The notes: generated from the sequence alone by a model not told the origin. A stretch of DNA of 52,859 nucleotides from Sphingopyxis sp. H115 (GCF_001468465.1 NZ_LNSA01000030.1:1-52859), one strand, 5' to 3'. Positions 18,503 through 29,089 are shown, counted from the first letter of the stretch. A program made the numbers and translations.

Positions 18503-19729
18503 ATGCCCTGCCCCCCTCAGCGCACGTCTGCCGTCCCCCTGTCCTACCGGTTGTTCGCCGCAATCGCCTCCATCCTGTTGTCAGGGTGCAGCATTGCGGC
18601 GGTCGATTATGGCAAGATCCGCCACGCCGACTATGTCGCCGAACCGCGCTGCACGGCGCAGCCCGGCGCCGCGGTCGACGAGGCTGCATTGCCCTATTTC
18701 TTTGCGACGAGCCGCCTGCCCGATTGCCGCACGAGCGAGATCGAATTGCTCCGCCACCGCGGCGACCGCATCCGCTACGGCCGCTTCAACGCGCCGCGCG
18801 AGGTCGTCGTGGGCAAGAAGAAACGCTTCCTCCCGCCGCTCGCCTTCCAGAACTCCGTCGACTGGTGGCGCGCGTTGCAGGCCGAAACCGATCGCAAGCA
18901 AGGGCGCGTACTGCTCTATGTACACGGCTACCGGGAGAATTTCTCGACCACGTCGAAGGACGCCGCGCAGATCGCGCGCATGACGGGTTTCGACGGTCCG
19001 ATCGTCGAATACAGCTGGCCGTCGCAGGGCAGGCTTCTGAGCTATGTCGTCGACGAGACGAACATGTATCACGACGTCCGCAATTTCCGCGACTTCCTGA
19101 AGTCGCTAGCCGAACAGCCGTGGGTCAAGGAGATCGTCGTCGTTTCGCATTCGCTGGGCGCGCGGCTGGTGATCCCGGCGATTTCCTATGTCGATCGCAC
19201 GTCTAGCAGCGCCGACAGTAGCAATATCTCGAACATCATCCTCGCCTCGCCCGATATCGATCGCGAAACCTTCGAACGCGACATCGAGGACGAAGTGCTG
19301 TCGGCGCGGCGTGTCGCCAACAACCGCCGGATCACCGTCTACACGTCGCGCGCCGACAAGGCACTTGCCGCCTCGCGCGCGATCCACGGCTATCCACGGC
19401 TCGGCTCGCCCTATTGCTTCGACCCGTTCGAAGCGGCGGAACTCAAGGCCAGGGGGCTGCCCGAACGCTGCTATCCCGCGTCGCGCCCCGGCCTGACGGT
19501 CGTCGACACGACCGACGTATCGCGCGGACCGACGGGTCACAGCGATTTCCTGCGCAGTGCAGTGGTGTGCCGCGATTTCGTCGACGTGGTCGCGAACAAG
19601 CGCACGCGCCCCGAGCGGGTCGCAACCGAATGGGCGCATGTGTTCCGCCTGATGCCCGATCCTGCGGTGCTGAAGGACGGCGACGATTCAATCTGTCAGC
19701 GGACGCCCGAAGTGGAAGAGCCGCGGTGA
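18503..19729 (+). CDS. Lipoprotein alpha/beta hydrolase (DUF900-like)
   Basis: A 408-residue protein with a lipoprotein signal: hydrophobic stretch, then L-L-S-G-C with the acylated cysteine at 29. The hydrolase domain has F-F-A-T-S-R (the DUF900 entry motif), L-L-Y-V-H-G-Y (137-143) forming the oxyanion strand, and S-H-S-L-G-A (215-220) with nucleophile Ser217. DUF900 proteins are serine hydrolases of unknown substrate, here probably anchored in the envelope. ATG 18503 is chosen because it places the signal peptide at the N-terminus; the open frame upstream is not protein-like. Divergent from the DUF5694 gene. Confidence 0.85.
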   Translation: MPCPPQRTSAVPLSYRLFAAIASILLSGCSIAAVDYGKIRHADYVAEPRCTAQPGAAVDEAALPYFFATSRLPDCRTSEIELLRHRGDRIRYGRFNAPREVVVGKKKRFLPPLAFQNSVDWWRALQAETDRKQGRVLLYVHGYRENFSTTSKDAAQIARMTGFDGPIVEYSWPSQGRLLSYVVDETNMYHDVRNFRDFLKSLAEQPWVKEIVVVSHSLGARLVIPAISYVDRTSSSADSSNISNIILASPDIDRETFERDIEDEVLSARRVANNRRITVYTSRADKALAASRAIHGYPRLGSPYCFDPFEAAELKARGLPERCYPASRPGLTVVDTTDVSRGPTGHSDFLRSAVVCRDFVDVVANKRTRPERVATEWAHVFRLMPDPAVLKDGDDSICQRTPEVEEPR

Positions 19730-19733
19730 GTCG

Positions 19734-19865
19734 CTAGAACCCGCACATGATCGCGAAATTGGCGAGCCAGACGACGGGTCCCTCGCCGGTCCAGAGCCAC
19801 AGGCCGCCTGCCGCGACCACCCCGAACAGCGCCAGCGCGATCCAGTCCTGCCGCGACAGTTTCAT
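19734..19865 (-). CDS. 43-residue single-pass membrane peptide coupled to the MFS gene
   Basis: The ATG (19865-19863) overlaps the MFS stop in an ATGA arrangement, and the frame runs 43 codons to TAG (19736-19734). The product starts M-K-L-S-R-Q-D-W, has a hydrophobic stretch A-L-A-L-F-G-V-V-A-A-G-G-L-W-L-W (11-26), then T-G-E-G, and ends V-W-L-A-N-F-A-I-M-C-G-F. A basic N-terminus before one membrane segment suggests a positive-inside small membrane protein. Overlap with the transporter gene suggests it may be made with, and perhaps bind, that transporter. It has no recognised family. Confidence 0.65.
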   Translation of the reverse strand: MKLSRQDWIALALFGVVAAGGLWLWTGEGPVVWLANFAIMCGF

Positions 19866-21082
19866 GCCGACTGGAGCCGTTTGACTGGCGCGTCGGCGAT
19901 CGGCAGGTGGACGAGCCCCGCGAACAGGCCGAGCGCGATCGAAAAACCCCAGGCGATGTTATAGCTGCCCGTCGCATCGAAAATCAGCCCGGCGGTATAG
20001 GCACCGAAAAAGCTACCGAGCTGATGGCTCAGGAATACGATGCCATAAAGCATCGAGAGATAACGGATGCCAAAGATGCGCCCGACGATGCCGCTGGTGA
20101 GCGGCACGGTGCCGAGCCACAGGAAACCCATCGCGCCGGCGAAGGCGAGCGCGGTCCAATGGGTCAGCGGCACGAAGAGGAAGATCGCGATCACCGCCGA
20201 GCGCGCGGTGTAGAGCGCCGACAGCACATATTTCTGGCGCAGCAGGTCGCCCGCCCGCCCGAAGACGTACGAACCGAGGATGTTGAACAGCCCGACGAGC
20301 GCGAGCACCTGCGCGCCGATCTCGATCCCCAACCCCTTGTCGTCGAGATAGGCCGGAAGATGCGTCGCAATGAAGGCGATATGGAAACCGCAAACGAAAA
20401 AGCCCGCATTCAACAGCCAGTAACCGCGGTGCCCCGCTGCCTCGCGCAGCGCGTCGCGCGCGGTCTGCTCGACCTCGAGGGTCAGGCTTGCGCCGCCATC
20501 GGTGCGCCCCGCCACGCCGATCGCGAGCAGGCCGCACAGCGCAACGAGCCCCGCCATGATCCAAAGCGTTTCGTGATAGCCGATGTCGCGCAGCAGCATC
20601 GACGCCAGCGGCACGACAAGAAATTGGCCGAGCGACCCGCCCGCGGTGACGATGCCGAACGCGCTGCTGCGCTTTTCAGGGCTGACGACACGCCCGACGG
20701 CGCCGAGTACGACAACGAAGGTCGTCGCCGACTGCGCCATGCCGATGAAGATGCCGAAGCTGATATGGAGCCCGATCGCATCGGTCGCGAACGCCGCGCC
20801 GACCAGCCCGAGCGCATAGAGCAGCGCCCCGCCGAGCACGACGCGCCCCGCACCATGTTTGTCGGCAAGCGCCCCGACGAACGGCTGGACGAGCCCGAAC
20901 AGCAGGTTCTGGAGCGCCATCGCGAGGCCGAAATCGGAACGGCTGATGCCGATGTCGGCGCTCATCTGCGGCAGGAACAGCCCGAACGACTGGCGCACCC
21001 CCATCGCCAGCGTGACGATCAAGGCCGCGCAGAGGATGACGACCCAGGGGCGTTTCATGGGGGAGAGTACGGGGGAGGACAT
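19862..21082 (-). CDS. MFS transporter (12 TM)
   Basis: A 406-residue inner-membrane permease with twelve hydrophobic segments, the R-Q-S-F-G-L-F-L-P-Q opening typical of monocarboxylate/oxalate-type MFS proteins and a loop 2-3 motif G-A-L-A-D-K-H-G-A-G-R (motif A). Substrate unknown; small carboxylates are the usual cargo of this subgroup. Starts at 21082 or at Met 21058 are both possible. It lies between cobS and cobT on the opposite strand and is followed, with a 4-bp overlap, by the 43-residue peptide gene. Confidence 0.87.
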   Translation of the reverse strand: MSSPVLSPMKRPWVVILCAALIVTLAMGVRQSFGLFLPQMSADIGISRSDFGLAMALQNLLFGLVQPFVGALADKHGAGRVVLGGALLYALGLVGAAFATDAIGLHISFGIFIGMAQSATTFVVVLGAVGRVVSPEKRSSAFGIVTAGGSLGQFLVVPLASMLLRDIGYHETLWIMAGLVALCGLLAIGVAGRTDGGASLTLEVEQTARDALREAAGHRGYWLLNAGFFVCGFHIAFIATHLPAYLDDKGLGIEIGAQVLALVGLFNILGSYVFGRAGDLLRQKYVLSALYTARSAVIAIFLFVPLTHWTALAFAGAMGFLWLGTVPLTSGIVGRIFGIRYLSMLYGIVFLSHQLGSFFGAYTAGLIFDATGSYNIAWGFSIALGLFAGLVHLPIADAPVKRLQSA

Positions 21083-21149
21083 GTGCGGCGGATGCGCCCG
21101 TGCCTGCGGGACGTCAAGCGAGCTTAGCTATAGCTGCATCCATTCTCCC

Positions 21150-21226
21150 TTCGTTACCCCGGACTTGATCCGGGGGTCCATTCCGCGGGTGAATCCATGG
21201 ACCGCGGATCAAGTCCGGGGTGACGA
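21150..21226. repeat. Intergenic dyad repeat (type A), well preserved
   Basis: A 16-bp perfect inverted pair CCCCGGACTTGATCCG (21157-21172) and its complement (21205-21220) is extended by GGTCCAT/ATGGACC inside and by TCGTTA/TGACGA at the edges. The whole can fold into a long imperfect hairpin. A degenerate relative is at 13415-13488. It sits in the gap between divergent MFS and cobT genes. Confidence 0.8.
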
Positions 21227-21287
21227 TTGCAATAAGCCCCGCTCTTCTCTTCCTTCCCGCATCAAAGCTGGTTAGAGCCGAGTCGAA

Positions 21288-23111
21288 ATGTCTGCCCAAT
21301 CTCCCCTCGACGATTTCAAGACTGCGCTGTCGAGCGTCGCGCGCGCGGTGACCCGCGATGCCGAGGTCGAGGTTGGCTTTACCGCCGATGCCCCGGCGCA
21401 GGTCGGCAAGGCGATCAAGGTGCCGACCCCGTCGCGCACTCTGCCCGCCGATCAGGTCGCCGAAGCGCGCGGATTTGCGGACAGCTATACGCTGCGCATG
21501 AAGCATCACAGCGAAAAACTGCACGCCGCGGCGCGCCCCGCCGAGCCGCTCGCCGCCGCCGCGTTCGACGCGATGGAGCGCGCGCGCATCGAGGCGCTGG
21601 GCGCGCGTCATATGGACGGGATGCGCGGCAATCTGGCGGCCAGCTTGGCGATGCGGATGCGCTCGGACCCGATCAGCCGCGCGCAGGATCGGGCCGATGT
21701 CCCGATGTCGAGCGCGCTCGAACTGATGTTGCGCGAGGCGCTGACCGGCGAACAGGCGCCGCAGGGCACCGAAACCGGGCTTTCGCTGGTGCGCGAATGG
21801 ATCAGCAGGGAGGCGGGCGGCGACCTCACCGCATTGTCGATGCTGCTCGACGATCAGGCCGCCTTCGCCGAGACCGCCAAGCTCGCGCTCCGCCACCTCG
21901 ACCTCATCCAGAGCGACGAGCCGCTCGAAGAAGGCAGCGAGGACGGCGGCGAACAGGACGAGAGCGAAGCCGACGAGAGCCAGGAAGAGCAGGAAAGCGA
22001 AGACGGCGGCGCCGGCGAAGCCCAAGTCGATGCGCGCGCCGAAATGGCGGGCGACCAGGCCGACGACGGTGACAGCGACCCCGACGCGCAGGAAATGGAA
22101 GCCGACGGCGAACCCGAAATGGGCGGCGAAGGCGACGAGGGCATGCTGCCCGTGCGTCCCAACCGCCTGCCGAGCGACATTCCCGATTTCAACTATCTCC
22201 GCTTCACCGAAAAGCATGACGAGATCATCGCCGCGACCGAACTGTGCGATGCCGACGAACTGACGCGGCTGCGCGCCTATCTCGACCAGCAGATGACCCA
22301 TCTGCAGGGCGCGGTGACCAAGCTCGCGAACCGCCTCCAGCGGCGGTTGATGGCGCAGCAGAACCGCGCGTGGGATTTCGATCAGGAAGAAGGCCAGCTC
22401 GACGCCGCACGACTTGCGCGCGTCATCGTCTCGCCCGGCAGTTCACTGTCGTACAAGGTAGAACGCGACACCGACTTCCGCGATACCGTCGTCACCCTGC
22501 TGATCGACAATTCGGGATCGATGCGCGGGCGGCCGATCAGCATCGCCGCGATCAGCGCCGACATCCTCGCGCGCACACTCGAACGCTGCGGCGTGAAGAC
22601 CGAGATCCTCGGCTTCACCACGCGGACGTGGAAGGGTGGGCAGAGCCGTGAGGACTGGCTCGCCGCCGGACGCCCACCGCACCCCGGCCGCCTCAACGAC
22701 CTCCGCCACATCATCTACAAGCCCGCCGACGAACCCTATCGCGGCGCGCGCAAGTCGCTCGGGCTGATGATGCGCGAGGGGCTGCTCAAGGAGAATATCG
22801 ACGGCGAAGCGCTGATGTGGGCGCACCAGCGGATCATCAACCGCCCCGAGGAACGCCGCATCCTAATGGTGATCAGCGACGGCGCGCCGGTCGACGACAG
22901 CACGCTGTCGGTCAACCACGGCGCCTATCTCGACCAGCATCTGCGCCAGGTCATCGAATGGATCGAGAATCGCTCGCCTGTCGAGCTCTGCGCGATCGGC
23001 ATCGGCCACGACGTGACGCGATACTACAGCCGCGCCGTGACGATCATGGATGCCGAGCAATTGGGCGGCACGATGGTCGAACAGCTCGCGGGACTGTTCG
23101 ACATCGATTGA
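21288..23111 (+). CDS. cobT: Aerobic cobaltochelatase subunit CobT
   Basis: A 607-residue protein with the CobT layout: a conserved N-terminal domain, a very acidic Glu/Asp-rich linker at about 218-285, and a C-terminal von Willebrand A domain with the MIDAS residues D-N-S-G-S (407-411). CobT is the non-ATPase ring partner of CobS in the cobalt chelatase. The length is normal. Separation from cobS by four genes is unusual compared with the usual adjacency. Confidence 0.94.
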   Translation: MSAQSPLDDFKTALSSVARAVTRDAEVEVGFTADAPAQVGKAIKVPTPSRTLPADQVAEARGFADSYTLRMKHHSEKLHAAARPAEPLAAAAFDAMERARIEALGARHMDGMRGNLAASLAMRMRSDPISRAQDRADVPMSSALELMLREALTGEQAPQGTETGLSLVREWISREAGGDLTALSMLLDDQAAFAETAKLALRHLDLIQSDEPLEEGSEDGGEQDESEADESQEEQESEDGGAGEAQVDARAEMAGDQADDGDSDPDAQEMEADGEPEMGGEGDEGMLPVRPNRLPSDIPDFNYLRFTEKHDEIIAATELCDADELTRLRAYLDQQMTHLQGAVTKLANRLQRRLMAQQNRAWDFDQEEGQLDAARLARVIVSPGSSLSYKVERDTDFRDTVVTLLIDNSGSMRGRPISIAAISADILARTLERCGVKTEILGFTTRTWKGGQSREDWLAAGRPPHPGRLNDLRHIIYKPADEPYRGARKSLGLMMREGLLKENIDGEALMWAHQRIINRPEERRILMVISDGAPVDDSTLSVNHGAYLDQHLRQVIEWIENRSPVELCAIGIGHDVTRYYSRAVTIMDAEQLGGTMVEQLAGLFDID

Positions 23112-23136
23112 ATGTCGAGTACGGTCACGCCGGACG

Positions 23137-23289
23137 TCAGACGCCAGCTAACTCGCCGATTAGCTCACGCGACAATTGATGCATTCGTTCCAGATAGATG
23201 CGCATTCGTTCACCCGACGATGCTTCGAATTCCTTCCAAAAAATCGTTCTCCGAAAGCCGCACGGCTGGTGAGCTAAAGCCCCCACCCG
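23137..23289 (-). pseudogene. Possible gene fragment downstream of cobT
   Basis: One minus-strand frame reads T-I-F-W-K-E-F-E-A-S-S-G-E-R-M then an amphipathic helix-like R-I-Y-L-E-R-M-H-Q-L-S-R-E-L-I-G and stops with TGA at 23139-23137. It looks protein-like and its base composition is lower in G+C than its neighbours, but there is no convincing start codon or ribosome site. It could be a decayed 3' end of a transferred gene or chance. The rest of the 230-bp gap between cobT and the DUF2846 gene holds nothing I recognise. Confidence 0.2.
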
Positions 23290-23341
23290 AAATGGTCGAG
23301 GCGCCCAAGCCCATTCGGGCGGGCGCGCGGCGCCTCGCCGG

Positions 23342-23824
23342 CTATTTTTCCTTTTTCGGACCGATGTCGTCGGCGTCCACATATTCGAGCTTGGGGCTCA
23401 GCTTGTCGAATTCCTCCTGCGTCGACGGCGCGATGTTCGGGCGGCCGACCATGATACCCATCTTGATCTTGCACTTCACATAAGTGGTTTCGCCCGGTTC
23501 GACCTCGAGCGTCAGCAGGTCGGTCGCCTCGCTCTTGACCGTATAGCTGTGCGATCCCGGCGTGGTCGGGTGGACGAAATATTTACCGGCCCCCAGCGCG
23601 CTGATGCGCTCGCCATTTTCGTTGACGCCGCAGCCGAGCGCGAAACCCATACCGCCGGGACGGAAAAAGACGACCTGGCCCATGCCCTCGGGCGGGGCGG
23701 GGACAATCTTTGCCACACCCTTTTCGGATTTCTCTTCCTTTTCCTTGGCGATCGCGGTGGCTGACAGGCCGATGCTCCCGGCCAGGATGACTGCCAGCGC
23801 GGCGTTCGCAACAAACTTCTTCAT
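23342..23824 (-). CDS. DUF2846-type secreted protein
   Basis: A 160-residue protein with a signal peptide (A-A-L-A-V-I-L-A-G-S core, cleavage near A-I-A-K), a charged Lys/Glu stretch, and a beta-rich body with V-V-F-F-R-P-G-G-M-G and G-E-T-T-Y-V-K, the pattern of DUF2846 proteins. These are small periplasmic or surface proteins of unknown function. The ATG overlaps the stop of the upstream secreted protein gene (ATGA, 23821-23824), so the two form an operon. Confidence 0.75.
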   Translation of the reverse strand: MKKFVANAALAVILAGSIGLSATAIAKEKEEKSEKGVAKIVPAPPEGMGQVVFFRPGGMGFALGCGVNENGERISALGAGKYFVHPTTPGSHSYTVKSEATDLLTLEVEPGETTYVKCKIKMGIMVGRPNIAPSTQEEFDKLSPKLEYVDADDIGPKKEK

Positions 23825-24582
23825 ATATCCTCCTCTTTGGTCGGTACGCTTTTGATAACTTCGGAAGTCGCGCCGGGCGCGGTGCCGACCTGCGGGTCGG
23901 GACCGGCGACAGGCGGCGCTTCGATGGCGGGGGTGGATGCGTCCGCAGGTGCCACGGCAATGACTGGGGGACGCAACTCCGCCGCCAGTTTGGCGGTTGC
24001 CAGCGTGCCAACCGGGATGTCGGCATTCTTGCCGTTAATCGCAAAAACCAACGGCATTGCGACGACCCCGCCGGCGACCGAGGTGGCAAAGGCCAGCCCC
24101 TCGTTATGGCCGCCTACGCCGCCCAGCTTCATGCCACGTAGGGCTATCTGCCGGCCTTCGAATTCGAGGTAGCGCGCGCCGAGGATCAACTCGCCCGCCT
24201 TGCCGCCCCAGCTCGACTTGGCCGCATGCACGACCTGACCGCGCCCCGGCGTCCCCGCAGGGATCAGGACCGTGTCGCCGAGCATGATCGGGCGCGCGAG
24301 CGAAATCCCGTACCAGTCGCCCGTCTCGTGCGTTTTTGAATTCACCGGCTCGTCGATGCGGATTTCGATGATCGTCCCGGCGGGAAGATGATCGAGTTGC
24401 GGAGCTGGCGAGACGGCCATGGCCGACGGCGGCGGATCGACGGTGGGCGCTGCGGGATCGACGACAAGGACCGCCGCGGGCGCTTCGGCTTGCTGCGCTT
24501 GGACAAATGGCGTGCAAACCATGCCCCCCAATGCCGCCAATGCCATCGCGGCCCGGCGCATGATATGCAGCAACACCCCCAT
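23821..24582 (-). CDS. Secreted protein with a VirB10/TrbI-like beta segment
   Basis: A 253-residue exported protein: M-G-V-L-L-H-I-M-R-R, then a hydrophobic A-A-M-A-L-A-A-L-G-G region and cleavage near V-Q-A-Q. The body has L-P-A-G-T-I-I-E-I-R-I-D-E-P-V-N-S-K, a hallmark-like stretch also seen in TrbI/VirB10-family beta barrels, and later V-L-I-P-A-G-T-P-G-R-G-Q-V. A Pro/Ala-rich tail follows. ATG 24582 is chosen by the GGGGAGG ribosome site 7 bases upstream. It is coupled to the DUF2846 gene. No type IV secretion genes are present, so the similarity probably reflects a shared fold only. Confidence 0.6.
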   Translation of the reverse strand: MGVLLHIMRRAAMALAALGGMVCTPFVQAQQAEAPAAVLVVDPAAPTVDPPPSAMAVSPAPQLDHLPAGTIIEIRIDEPVNSKTHETGDWYGISLARPIMLGDTVLIPAGTPGRGQVVHAAKSSWGGKAGELILGARYLEFEGRQIALRGMKLGGVGGHNEGLAFATSVAGGVVAMPLVFAINGKNADIPVGTLATAKLAAELRPPVIAVAPADASTPAIEAPPVAGPDPQVGTAPGATSEVIKSVPTKEEDI

Positions 24583-24851
24583 GTCGCGACCTCCCCATGA
24601 CGGGAGGTATCGCGCTTTGCGGGATTGGCAAGCGGATTTCGCTGCCGGATACGCCGAATTGACGGAAGCGCGAAAATCCAAGCGATGCCCCCCGTGACAA
24701 CCCCCTCCCCCCTCGTTACAAACTGCCCATGGAGCAGCAGGGACTCGCGGCCTGACGACGAGCGCCGGTGCACCGTCATTCATGCTGTGGGTCGCCAGCA
24801 TGGCTTGGGGCCGCACCGCTGGGGTGCGTGGCTGAGGGGGGCGACTGTCAC

Positions 24852-26498
24852 ATGAAAAAAGCATCCGACCTGTTCATCGAATGTCTTGAGGAAGAGGGCG
24901 TCGAATATATTTTCGGCGTTCCAGGGGAGGAAAATCTCGATTTCCTCGACAGCCTTTCGCGGTCGAGCAAGATCAAGCTCATCCTGACGCGCCACGAACA
25001 GGGGGCGGGCTTCATGGCCGCGACCTATGGCCGGCATACGGGCAAGACCGGCGTGTGCCTCGCGACGCTGGGCCCCGGCGCGACCAATTTCGTCACCGCT
25101 GCCGCCTATGCGCAATTGGGCGGTATGCCGATGATGATGATCACTGGGCAAAAGCCGATCAAGAAGTCGAAGCAGGGGCGTTTCCAGATCCTCGACGTCG
25201 TCGCGATGATGGGCCCCATTACCAAATTCACCCATCAGATGGCCTCGTCGGACAATATCCCGAGCCGCGTGCGCGAGGCCTTTCGCCTCGCCGAGGAGGA
25301 AAAGCCCGGCGCGGTGCATATCGAGCTGCCTGAGGACATTGCCGACGAACATACCGACAGCCTGCCACTGAAACGCAGCCATTCGCGGCGCCCCAACGCC
25401 GACAGCAAATCGATCCGCGAAGCGGTTAAGGCGCTCGAAAATGCGACCTCGCCGGTTCTCGTCATCGGGGCGGGCGCGAACCGCACGATGACCAGCCGCA
25501 TGCTGCTGCAATTCATCGAAAAAACGGGCATTCCCTTCCTGACGACGCAGCTCGGCAAGGGGGTGATCGACGAGCGGCACCCGAAATTCCTCGGCTGCGC
25601 CGCGCTGAGCGCGGGCGACTTCGTCCACCGCGCCGTCGAGGCGTCGGACTGCATCGTCAACCTCGGCCATGACGTGATCGAAAAGCCGCCCTTCTTCATG
25701 CAGCGCGGCGGCCCTACCGTCATTCATGTGTCGACCAAGACCGCCGAGGTCGATCCCGTCTATTTCCCCGATATCGAAGTGATCGGCGACATCGCCAACG
25801 CCGTGTGGCAGATGAAGGAGGATATCGTCCCCAACGGCGGTTGGAAATTCGATCACCTGCTCGCCTACCGCCAGGCCGAGGTCGACCATTCGGCGCCGCT
25901 CGCGAAGGACGAGCGTTTTCCGATCTTCCCGCCGCATCTGGTGCAATCGGTCCGGGATGCGATGCCCGACGACGGCATCATCTGCCTCGACAATGGCGTC
26001 TACAAGATCTGGTTCGCGCGCGGCTATACCGCGTGCAAGCCGAACACGGTGCTGCTCGACAATGCGCTCGCGACGATGGGCGCGGGCCTGCCCAGCGCGA
26101 TGATGTCGGCGATGCTGTATCCGAACCGCAAGGTCATGGCGATCTGCGGCGACGGCGGCTTCATGATGAACAGCCAGGAAATGGAGACCGCGGTGCGCCT
26201 CGGCCTCAACCTCACCCTGCTCATCCTTAACGACAACAGCTATGGCATGATCCGCTGGAAGCAGGCGAATATGGGGTTCAAGGATTGGGGTCTGACCTAT
26301 GGTAACCCCGATTTCGTCAAATATGCTGAAAGCTACGGCGCCAACGGATATCGCGTCGAAAGCGCCGCGCACCTTAAGGAGTTGCTCGCGCATACGCGCG
26401 ATACGCCGGGGGTGCATTTGATCGACTGTCCGGTCGATTATTCGGAGAATGACCAGATTTTGAACATCGACATCAAGAAATTGTCGAAGGAGCTTTGA
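24852..26498 (+). CDS. Acetolactate synthase-like ThDP enzyme, catalytic subunit
   Basis: A 548-residue thiamine-diphosphate enzyme. The N-terminal Pyr domain has the activating glutamate in R-H-E-Q-G-A-G-F-M-A-A and F-G-V-P-G-E-E-N; the C-terminal PP domain carries the ThDP motif I-C-G-D-G-G-F-M-M-N-S-Q and N-D-N-S-Y-G-M-I. This is the architecture of acetolactate synthase large subunits. No regulatory small subunit (ilvN/ilvH) or ilvC follows, so it is more likely a catabolic ALS or a related carboligase/decarboxylase than the valine-isoleucine enzyme. The gene is followed by an aldehyde dehydrogenase on the same strand. ATG 24852 has GAGGGGGG about 10 bases upstream. Confidence 0.85.
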   Translation: MKKASDLFIECLEEEGVEYIFGVPGEENLDFLDSLSRSSKIKLILTRHEQGAGFMAATYGRHTGKTGVCLATLGPGATNFVTAAAYAQLGGMPMMMITGQKPIKKSKQGRFQILDVVAMMGPITKFTHQMASSDNIPSRVREAFRLAEEEKPGAVHIELPEDIADEHTDSLPLKRSHSRRPNADSKSIREAVKALENATSPVLVIGAGANRTMTSRMLLQFIEKTGIPFLTTQLGKGVIDERHPKFLGCAALSAGDFVHRAVEASDCIVNLGHDVIEKPPFFMQRGGPTVIHVSTKTAEVDPVYFPDIEVIGDIANAVWQMKEDIVPNGGWKFDHLLAYRQAEVDHSAPLAKDERFPIFPPHLVQSVRDAMPDDGIICLDNGVYKIWFARGYTACKPNTVLLDNALATMGAGLPSAMMSAMLYPNRKVMAICGDGGFMMNSQEMETAVRLGLNLTLLILNDNSYGMIRWKQANMGFKDWGLTYGNPDFVKYAESYGANGYRVESAAHLKELLAHTRDTPGVHLIDCPVDYSENDQILNIDIKKLSKEL

Positions 26499-26505
26499 TT
26501 TCGGT

Positions 26506-26622
26506 TTCCCTCCCGCCTGCGGGAGGGGCAGCGACGCTGGTGAGCTTGCTCGCTAGTCGCAGCGGGGTAGGCAACCCCACCGCCTGTGCACACCCCCAAC
26601 CCCTCCCGCAAGCGGGAGGGGG
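26506..26622. repeat. Intergenic palindromic repeat (type B, CTCCCGC)
   Basis: Two short hairpins bracket about 70 bp: CTCCCGCCTGCGGGAG at the left and CCCCTCCCGCAAGCGGGAGG at the right. It fills almost the entire 133-bp gap between the ThDP enzyme and aldehyde dehydrogenase genes, so it lies inside a probable transcription unit. This looks like a dispersed non-coding repeat of the kind common in sphingomonad genomes. Confidence 0.75.
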
Positions 26623-26631
26623 GAGAATGAT

Positions 26632-28065
<1,434 letters not shown>

Positions 28066-28216
28066 TTGGATCATGGTTAATCGGATATGTGTCAAATAGG
28101 CAACGTCACCGAACCGACTTCGAACTTTCTTCAAATTGTCGTCAGTTTGAGTCGCACGCTGTAACATTTCGCGTGTCTACGCCGGGAGCAGCTAGAGGCT
28201 GCTTTCGGAGTGCGAC

Positions 28217-29089
28217 ATGGCATCGATTTCCACCCTGCCGATCCCCGCCCGTTTTCCCGACCCCTTCACGACCGATCCGCATATTCCCGAGCGTGTGATC
28301 GGCGAACGCCGCAATTACCGCGCCGTGTGGGTCAGCGACATCCACCTCGGCACGCGCGGCTGCAACGCGCCGCTGCTGATTGATTTCTTCGATCATGTCG
28401 ATTGCGAGACGCTCTATCTTGTCGGCGACATCATCGACGGCTGGCGTTTGAAGAAGCGCCACTTCTGGCCGCCCGAGCATAATGATGTCGTCTGGCGCGT
28501 GCTGAAGCGCGCGAAGCGCGGCACGCGCGTTGTCTATGTCCCCGGCAATCATGACGAGATGGTCAAGCCGTTCGACGGCTTCGATTTCGGCGGCGTCGAG
28601 ATCCGCCGCGAAGCGATCCACGAAACCGCCGATGGCCGCAAATTGCTCGTCGTCCATGGCGACGAATTCGACGCGGTGATGCTCGCGCACCGCTGGCTCG
28701 CCTTCGTCGGCGACGCCGCCTACACCGCGCTGATGAAGTGCAATGTGGTGGTGAACCGCATCCGCAGCGCCTTCGGCCTGCCCTATTGGTCGCTGTCGAT
28801 GGTCGCCAAGCACAAGGTCAAGAACGCGGTCCAGTTTATTGGGCGTTACGAGGAAGTCGTCGCCCACGCCGCGCGCTCGCGCGGAGTCGACGGCGTGGTG
28901 TGCGGCCATATTCACAGCGCCGAGATGCGCGAGATCGAGGGCACCGAATATTATAACGACGGCGACTGGGTCGAAGGCTGCACCGCGCTGGTCGAACATC
29001 ATGACGGACGCATGGAAATCCTCCATTGGGCCGAGGAGGTCGCGGCCCGAGCGGCACCGGCCAAGCTCGCGCTCCCGGCCGCGGCATGA
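28217..29089 (+). CDS. Calcineurin-like metallophosphoesterase (LpxH-like)
   Basis: A 290-residue metallophosphoesterase. All dinuclear-metal motifs are visible: S-D-I-H-L-G, G-D-I-I-D-G-W, G-N-H-D-E, H-G-D-E-F-D and G-H-I-H-S. It resembles the UDP-2,3-diacylglucosamine diphosphatase (LpxH) group, but is longer than E. coli LpxH and is not beside other lipid A genes. Its TGA overlaps the ATG of a glycosyltransferase (ATGA), so the pair probably works together on an envelope glycolipid. The 151-bp upstream gap likely holds the promoter; one GAGTC site (GANTC, CcrM type) is in it. Confidence 0.88.
   Translation: MASISTLPIPARFPDPFTTDPHIPERVIGERRNYRAVWVSDIHLGTRGCNAPLLIDFFDHVDCETLYLVGDIIDGWRLKKRHFWPPEHNDVVWRVLKRAKRGTRVVYVPGNHDEMVKPFDGFDFGGVEIRREAIHETADGRKLLVVHGDEFDAVMLAHRWLAFVGDAAYTALMKCNVVVNRIRSAFGLPYWSLSMVAKHKVKNAVQFIGRYEEVVAHAARSRGVDGVVCGHIHSAEMREIEGTEYYNDGDWVEGCTALVEHHDGRMEILHWAEEVAARAAPAKLALPAAA

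Noticed and set aside
23821..24582. A type IV secretion component (VirB10)
   Set aside because: Only a short beta segment is similar and no other T4SS genes are near.
24780..26417. A 545-codon minus-strand frame opposite the ThDP enzyme
   Set aside because: Antisense shadow; the plus-strand ThDP motifs are complete.
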